From Lineolata rhizophorae (Eukaryota > Ascomycota > Dothideomycetes > Lineolatales > Lineolataceae): 50,788 nucleotides of DNA. A program made the translations under genes and the position numbers. Below, piece after piece: positions 46,171 through 50,788 of the stretch. The DNA lies in the NCBI GenBank assembly GCA_010093515.1, contig MU001679.1, positions 1,046,194 to 1,096,981 on the forward strand, given 5' to 3'. Under the pieces are notes generated by a model, which did not search any database, had not been told where the DNA came from, and saw nothing but the letters and a program-made list of their open reading frames with translations. Every line of letters begins with the position of its first letter. Within the stretch, counting starts at the first letter, position 1.

Positions 46171-49100
46171 AGGGGTCCTCGGTCGAGGCTCCTGGAGTCA
46201 AAGCGCACAGTAGACGGGACGACTACTGTGGCCGAGAATGGCCTCCAAACGGGAACGGTGCGGATTGGGAAGTCCTCCTTCAACAACGCGGGATTACGGC
46301 GGGAAACAACCAACTGCTGCTGGGCCAGCAACAGCAACACCCCAACGGAAGGAGACGCAGCAATTAAAAGGAACGGCCTGGAGCTGGAGCGGAAGAGGCT
46401 GCGACGGGTGTGGCGGAAGAGAAGGGGAGGTGAGAGGCGTCGAGGAAGGTCGGGCGACGGAAGGGTGGAGAGCTATTAGGGATCAAGAGGCGGAGAGGTG
46501 AGGTCGGGAAGGCGGGCTCTTTGATGAAGTATAGGCGGGACGAAGGACAAGGCGATGATGATAAGTATCTGCGTTTGTCATTTGCTGGAGGCGGCACTAG
46601 CCGGATGCGTCCTATTTACGGCATATCGAGGCGGGCCCTGCGCAGCGGCCATGACCAAGGGGGCGTTTTACAGGCGGCGGGCGGGCACGGGCCAGGGGCC
46701 GGGCCCCCCTGGCGGGCGGGCAGTGGGATGGGACCATGGGGCGACCGGCGCCGGCGGGAGGCGGCCTCACCCAACGCCGCCGGGCGGAGGGGGTGCGGCC
46801 GGCCGCTAGCGGCGCGCCGGGCGGCGCTAGCAGCGCGGCGCGCACACGGGCGCAGCAGGCGCGGCGGCCAAGGCAGACCAAGGGCGCTCCCGGCCGCGGG
46901 CGGGCCTGGCGCCGCTTGGCCGCCTGCGTCCCGCAGGGCCCGTGCGGCCGCCTTGCGCAGGCTGCCAAGGGCGCCCCGGGGCCCCGAGCCCGGCGCCCGC
47001 CAGCGCCTGCCCTCGCCCGCCTGCGTCGCGAACGGCCGGCGTGACACGAGGAGGCTGAGAGGGGCCCCGGTGCGACGTACGAATGCGGCCGCCCGCAGCA
47101 GCTTTAGCCGTTTATCCGCCCCGAGCGCGTCGTACATGGCGCAGAAGCCCTTGACGGCATTGACTGTGGACGCTCGCTCGCCCGTCGTGCCACCCGCGCC
47201 CGCCCAAAAAGCAGCTGCATGCGGCGTTTCGCTTTGAAGGGCTGCCCGCCCCAAACGGGCTTGGTGCAGCCGCCGTCAGAAGGAGTCGCCGGCCTGGTGG
47301 AGCGCTGCTGCTGCTGCTGCTGCTGCGTGCTTGTTGTGGCGCTGCCCGCGGCCGTCGCGGCATCGCCAGCAGATGCCAGTTTGCGTCGCCGACGACTCCG
47401 TCATGCTCTGCGGCAGTGCGGCCGGGCGGCGGCAGATGGCGGGGGCGAAGGGAAAGTGAAAATGTCGCAAGCGCACGCGGTTCGCTGCAGAGAGCTCGTC
47501 GAGACCACCAGCGCAACCCGGAGGCTGGCTTCCGACCAACGCGTCGCCGGCCGCCGACCGCCGACTGGAGCGGGCTGCGCTGTCGTGACTGGGCCTGTGT
47601 ATGAGTGGTGGCAGGCAAGGCCGGGCCAAGTGGTGTGCTGGATGCGCCGCTCGGCGCCGCCTGCGCTTTACCTACCCTACGTTGGGGCGGTTGGACTCAT
47701 CTGCGCACGTCGGCCACACAGAGCAGCGCGGCCACTCGCTCGCTCGTCGCGTTCTGGTGGACCCCTGACCCAACCGCTCCAGCCGGTCCTCCACACCCTC
47801 CTTGTAGCCTCCCACACCGGCCACTCGACGGCTCAACCTTCGTCGGCAGCTATTCTTTCTGGCCTGGCCTGCCGTAGCGCTCTCGTCCGGGGCAAGGATC
47901 TCCGCCGCGAGGTCCAAGCCCGCAAGCAGCGGGACTTACCTACATACCTACATCGCTATCATGGCGTCGATGGCCGCTGATCGTAGCCGTTGGCGGGCGT
48001 GGCGGGTCGCTGAAGCTATCGCGCCGCTCGCGAGGCTTACGTAGTCCCCGTCTGTCGCTCGTGCGAGGGCCGATCCAACTGGTCGCCCCGATCCAAAGCG
48101 GTTGCGAGATCAGGTGGAGGGCCAAATCCCCCAGCGGGAAGCATCGCCGCCTGAAGGCCGCACCATGACGAGGGGAGCGCCGTTGTCAACGCTGATCTTG
48201 CGACACCACTCCACCACCCCCCCGTACTCCGCAATCGAGGCAGTCAGTGCCCGCCTGCGAGCGCCGAGTGCTCCGCCGTCTACCTATCGAATTATGAAAA
48301 GTCCGTGAGCCTCGCCCTTGCGGCTGCTTCCATTCGGTATCCGTTTGATCTCCTGGTGCCTGTACCGCCACCGGTCGTGCGTGGTGAGGCCATGGGGCCA
48401 CCGGTCCACCTCGCCCAGGCCGGGTCAAACATTGATACAAACGCTGGAGTGTGTGGGAACCTCACCCGTCATTATGCGCTCCTGTGCCCTGAGACAAGCC
48501 CGTAGTGGTCTGGGAAAGGGTCTCCGGTCTGCGGTGATTGGAGCCTTCGGCCGTCTGATCTTTGATCGGCTCGTGACACACGGGCACGGTTGTGCGCCTC
48601 TCGTGATTGGCCCGTGTCGGTGTCTGCCTGCCTTCTGGAAACGACGAGGCGTGCGACGCGGCGCCTTACAAAAATGCGACGCCACCATTGGCCTTGATTA
48701 ATTTGCTTTTTATTGCTGATTCGTGCGGTCGCTATTGGCGGGCTTCAGTCACCGCCCGCCGCCTGTGACTTGTCGATCGCCCTCTCGTGTTGACGGCAGG
48801 CCGTGCCTGGGCTAGCAATCCGCTAGAGTTCGAGCCAAAAAAGGCTGGCAGGATGATTCTCTTAGTAGCGGCCGCACTGCACGGAGTACATACCCAGTCC
48901 ACTTTTCGATAGGCGTCCGAGATGGGGGTGGGCTAATAGTTTCGAGAAATAGGGGGAGGGTGTTGAGTCTACGTACATAGTAGGCATACTACATACGTAG
49001 GTACTCCGTACACGCGCACGCTCTAACTTTGGACGAGACAAATGGGTCCGAGATCGAGAGTGGCCGATCGCCGAAGGGGCAGTGAAGTCGTGAATTGCTT

Positions 49101-50542
49101 ACCGGAAAACTAACACGGAGCTACGGTTTTACCTCGCAGCCATCGCGGATTGGCGGTCCACTTGGCTGGGACGGCGGGAGCAAGAAAAGTGGCCGCCAGG
49201 CGCGATCAGATGATGACGCTTTTGCCGGGAGTTCCTCAGCTGGGCGAGATCTGTGGTCCATGGTTCGCGGCGCAGGCAGGTGATGGGGGGCTCGCACAGC
49301 GTAGGTAGGTAGGCATTCGAGACATGTCTAGCCTTGGTCAACGTGGCAGCGCTGTGAGGCAAAGGACGCAAGGTCCAACCAGTGGCGTGCGGCCCCGATG
49401 AGGCAAGACCACGGGGCGGGGCGGATCAGCCACAAGGGACCCGGAAGGCCGCGCCTAGCAGCGGCAATCAATAGCGCTGTACGTAAAAAATGGTCGAGAC
49501 GCGCCAACCCTTCTCGCCACAAACCGTACCGCCGACTGCCGACAAATTACGTCGTGTCTCGCGAGGGCGCAACCCTGTCGGGCCAGGTTGGGGGTGGTCG
49601 TCACGTACGTAGCATGCGCTAGCGCACTGTCAGCAGTTCAAAGTGGCATTCTTGCAGGTACCAAGCCGGTCCAGACCGGGGCCTACAGGTCCGACGGGAT
49701 TTTGCCCTTCCAACGTCCAGTGGTACGAAGACGTGCTATCTAGGTATACTTAGGAACCATGCGGGCCGGTTGCGCTCCGCGATGCGCCCAGCTCGAGTGG
49801 ACGGGGGAAAGCGTCGCGTTCGGCGAGCTTGCCGGGGGACCCAATATGGCTAAGGGAAAGCATCGCCGGCCAGAGGTCCGTGAAGGTCCAGGTGCGGAGC
49901 AAGTTTAGCAACGCGACGCGCAATTCTGGAAATTCCGCTCCCGTCCCACAGACGTGGGAGCGGCTCCCGGCAAGTACGGAGCAGGTAGGTCTTGCGCCAG
50001 GTGTGGGTTCTTGGGTAAACTCCGAGTCCAATTGCTTACCGGTCGTCTCGCCGTCATTTCATGATCCCGTCAATCACGGCGCGTGCTCAGCGCATCGCAA
50101 AGGCTTCGATTCTTGTTCGGGAACGCTTCGTCGAGCTGAAGGCGAGGGGGATCGTTCGGAGCCCAGCAGCCACTCAGACGAGGCCAGAGGGCAAGGCAGC
50201 CGCGGCGGGCGCACACCGCCCCGTTACAAGGCCCTGCTTGAAACAAGACTCGCGCGATAACGCGCGCACATCACTTTCGGGATGTTTTTCCTCGAGATTT
50301 GCGGACTTCATCAGCCAGCGTCACCGAGGCGCAACCCTCGAATTGATTCAACGTAGCACATTACCGTCCACGTCAAGGCCGGCCTCGGTGCTGCGCACAT
50401 GCTGTTCTGTGCACCGACCTGTTCCGAAATAATAACCTTAAGCTAGCTGACCGGGTTCCGAGTCACCCGGGGTTCCAACTCACTGCCCAGAACTCAACAC
50501 CCTCAACAAAACACGTGTTTTCTCACCACCCACACTGCCAAA
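46171..50542. promoter_or_regulatory. 4.4-kb non-coding region upstream of the kinase
   Basis: No gene is supported. 46.6-47.6 kb is extremely GC-rich, with noise-like frames on all strands and a (GCT)n run at 47304-47326. 48.8-49.0 kb contains ACGGAGTAC (48881-48889) and GTACTCCGTA (49001-49010), plus an imperfect hairpin around 48971-48998 (ACGTACATAGTA/TACTACATACGT). Several TAGGTA-type motifs occur at 49.3-49.8 kb. The stretch probably includes a long 5' leader and regulatory DNA of the Ran1-like kinase; the far end borders a pogo transposon. Confidence 0.4.
47304..47326. repeat. (GCT)n triplet repeat
   Basis: Nearly eight GCT units in the GC-rich region upstream of the kinase. In one frame it would read poly-Cys, which argues against coding use. 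Confidence 0.9.
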
Positions 50543-50788
50543 ATGGACAACCGTGAAGAATCTATTCAAGCAGCTATCCGCGATCTTAATGCTGGTGTTT
50601 TTACTAGTCAAAGAGCTGCTGCAAAGGCGTACAACATCCCTCAAGCTACCTTCTCTGCCCGTGTACGAGGCACACAGAACAGCCAAACCAGCCACGTATA
50701 CCAACAACGATTGACACCAGAGCAAGAGGACTTCCTTGTACAATGGATACTTGAAGAGGACGCACGAGCTTTTCCTCCCTCCCACGCG
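50543..50788 (+). mobile_element. pogo-type transposase, N-terminal part
   Basis: The frame opens at 50543 (MDNREESIQAAIRDLNAG) and is open to the window edge, giving 82 residues. It shows the psq-type helix-turn-helix of fungal pogo/Fot transposases (SQRAAAKAYNIPQATFSARV) followed by the start of the CENP-B/Tc5 DNA-binding domain (RLTPEQEDFLVQWILEED). These Tc1/mariner relatives insert at TA. No stop interrupts the visible part, so the copy may be recent. The 5' terminus should lie within about 100-150 bp upstream; candidates in 50.43-50.50 kb (ACCGGGTTCCGAGTCACCC) cannot be confirmed without the other end. Confidence 0.85.

Noticed and set aside
46521-47254. Long frames on both strands upstream of the Ran1-like kinase
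   Set aside because: They overlap each other in the most GC-rich part of the window and have no protein-like pattern.
47219-47980. 253-codon plus frame with a run of Cys
   Set aside because: The Cys run is a GCT/TGC triplet repeat; the rest is Arg/Ala-rich noise shared by several frames.
48800-48850. tRNA-like TTCGAGCC stretch
   Set aside because: No matching acceptor, D or anticodon arms could be paired around it.

Overview
The window is nuclear DNA of a filamentous ascomycete (Pezizomycotina). A Sordariomycete is my best guess, but that is an inference. The evidence is the gene set (Utp17, Mcm21, Prp4 kinase, Dap1, Tma7, a DUF2458 protein, a TMEM135-like protein, an EF-hand MscS channel), many short introns (43-104 bp) with CTAAC/CTGAC-like branch sites, and fungal hAT, pogo and LTR remnants. 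All exon models were made by hand from reading frame, splice sites and protein sense; no alignment or transcript was available.

Layout. 1-6.1 kb is a transposon-rich accessory patch. hAT-like ends at 1089 and at 5451-5852 bracket two divergent accessory genes: a four-exon gene for a protein of unknown function (minus) and an FHA-domain protein kinase (plus). The kinase frame is broken near its activation segment. A probable solo LTR follows at 5.85-6.12 kb. 6.7-28.1 kb is a compact housekeeping block: Utp17 (ribosome biogenesis), Mcm21/CENP-O (kinetochore), a TMEM135-like membrane protein, a small Cys-rich single-pass membrane protein, a COX14-like mitochondrial protein, a DUF2458 protein, a Cys-rich surface protein with a GPI-like tail, a mechanosensitive channel and a proline-rich coiled-coil protein. 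At 28.4-29.05 kb is a doubtful small membrane-protein gene with an in-frame stop.

30.9-35.7 kb holds Dap1 (haem-binding sterol factor), Tma7 (68 aa, from a 19-nt first exon) and the seven-exon spliceosomal kinase Prp4, one of whose introns starts with GC. Then come about 9 kb with no supportable gene, a two-exon Ran1/Pat1-type kinase (44.75-46.17 kb, minus), and another 4.4 kb without a gene, upstream of that kinase. The window ends inside a pogo-type transposase.

The housekeeping genes act in separate pathways and I see no cluster logic joining them. The most unusual parts are the FHA-kinase/unknown-protein pair between hAT ends, the very large non-coding flanks of the Ran1-like kinase, and the broken small membrane gene.
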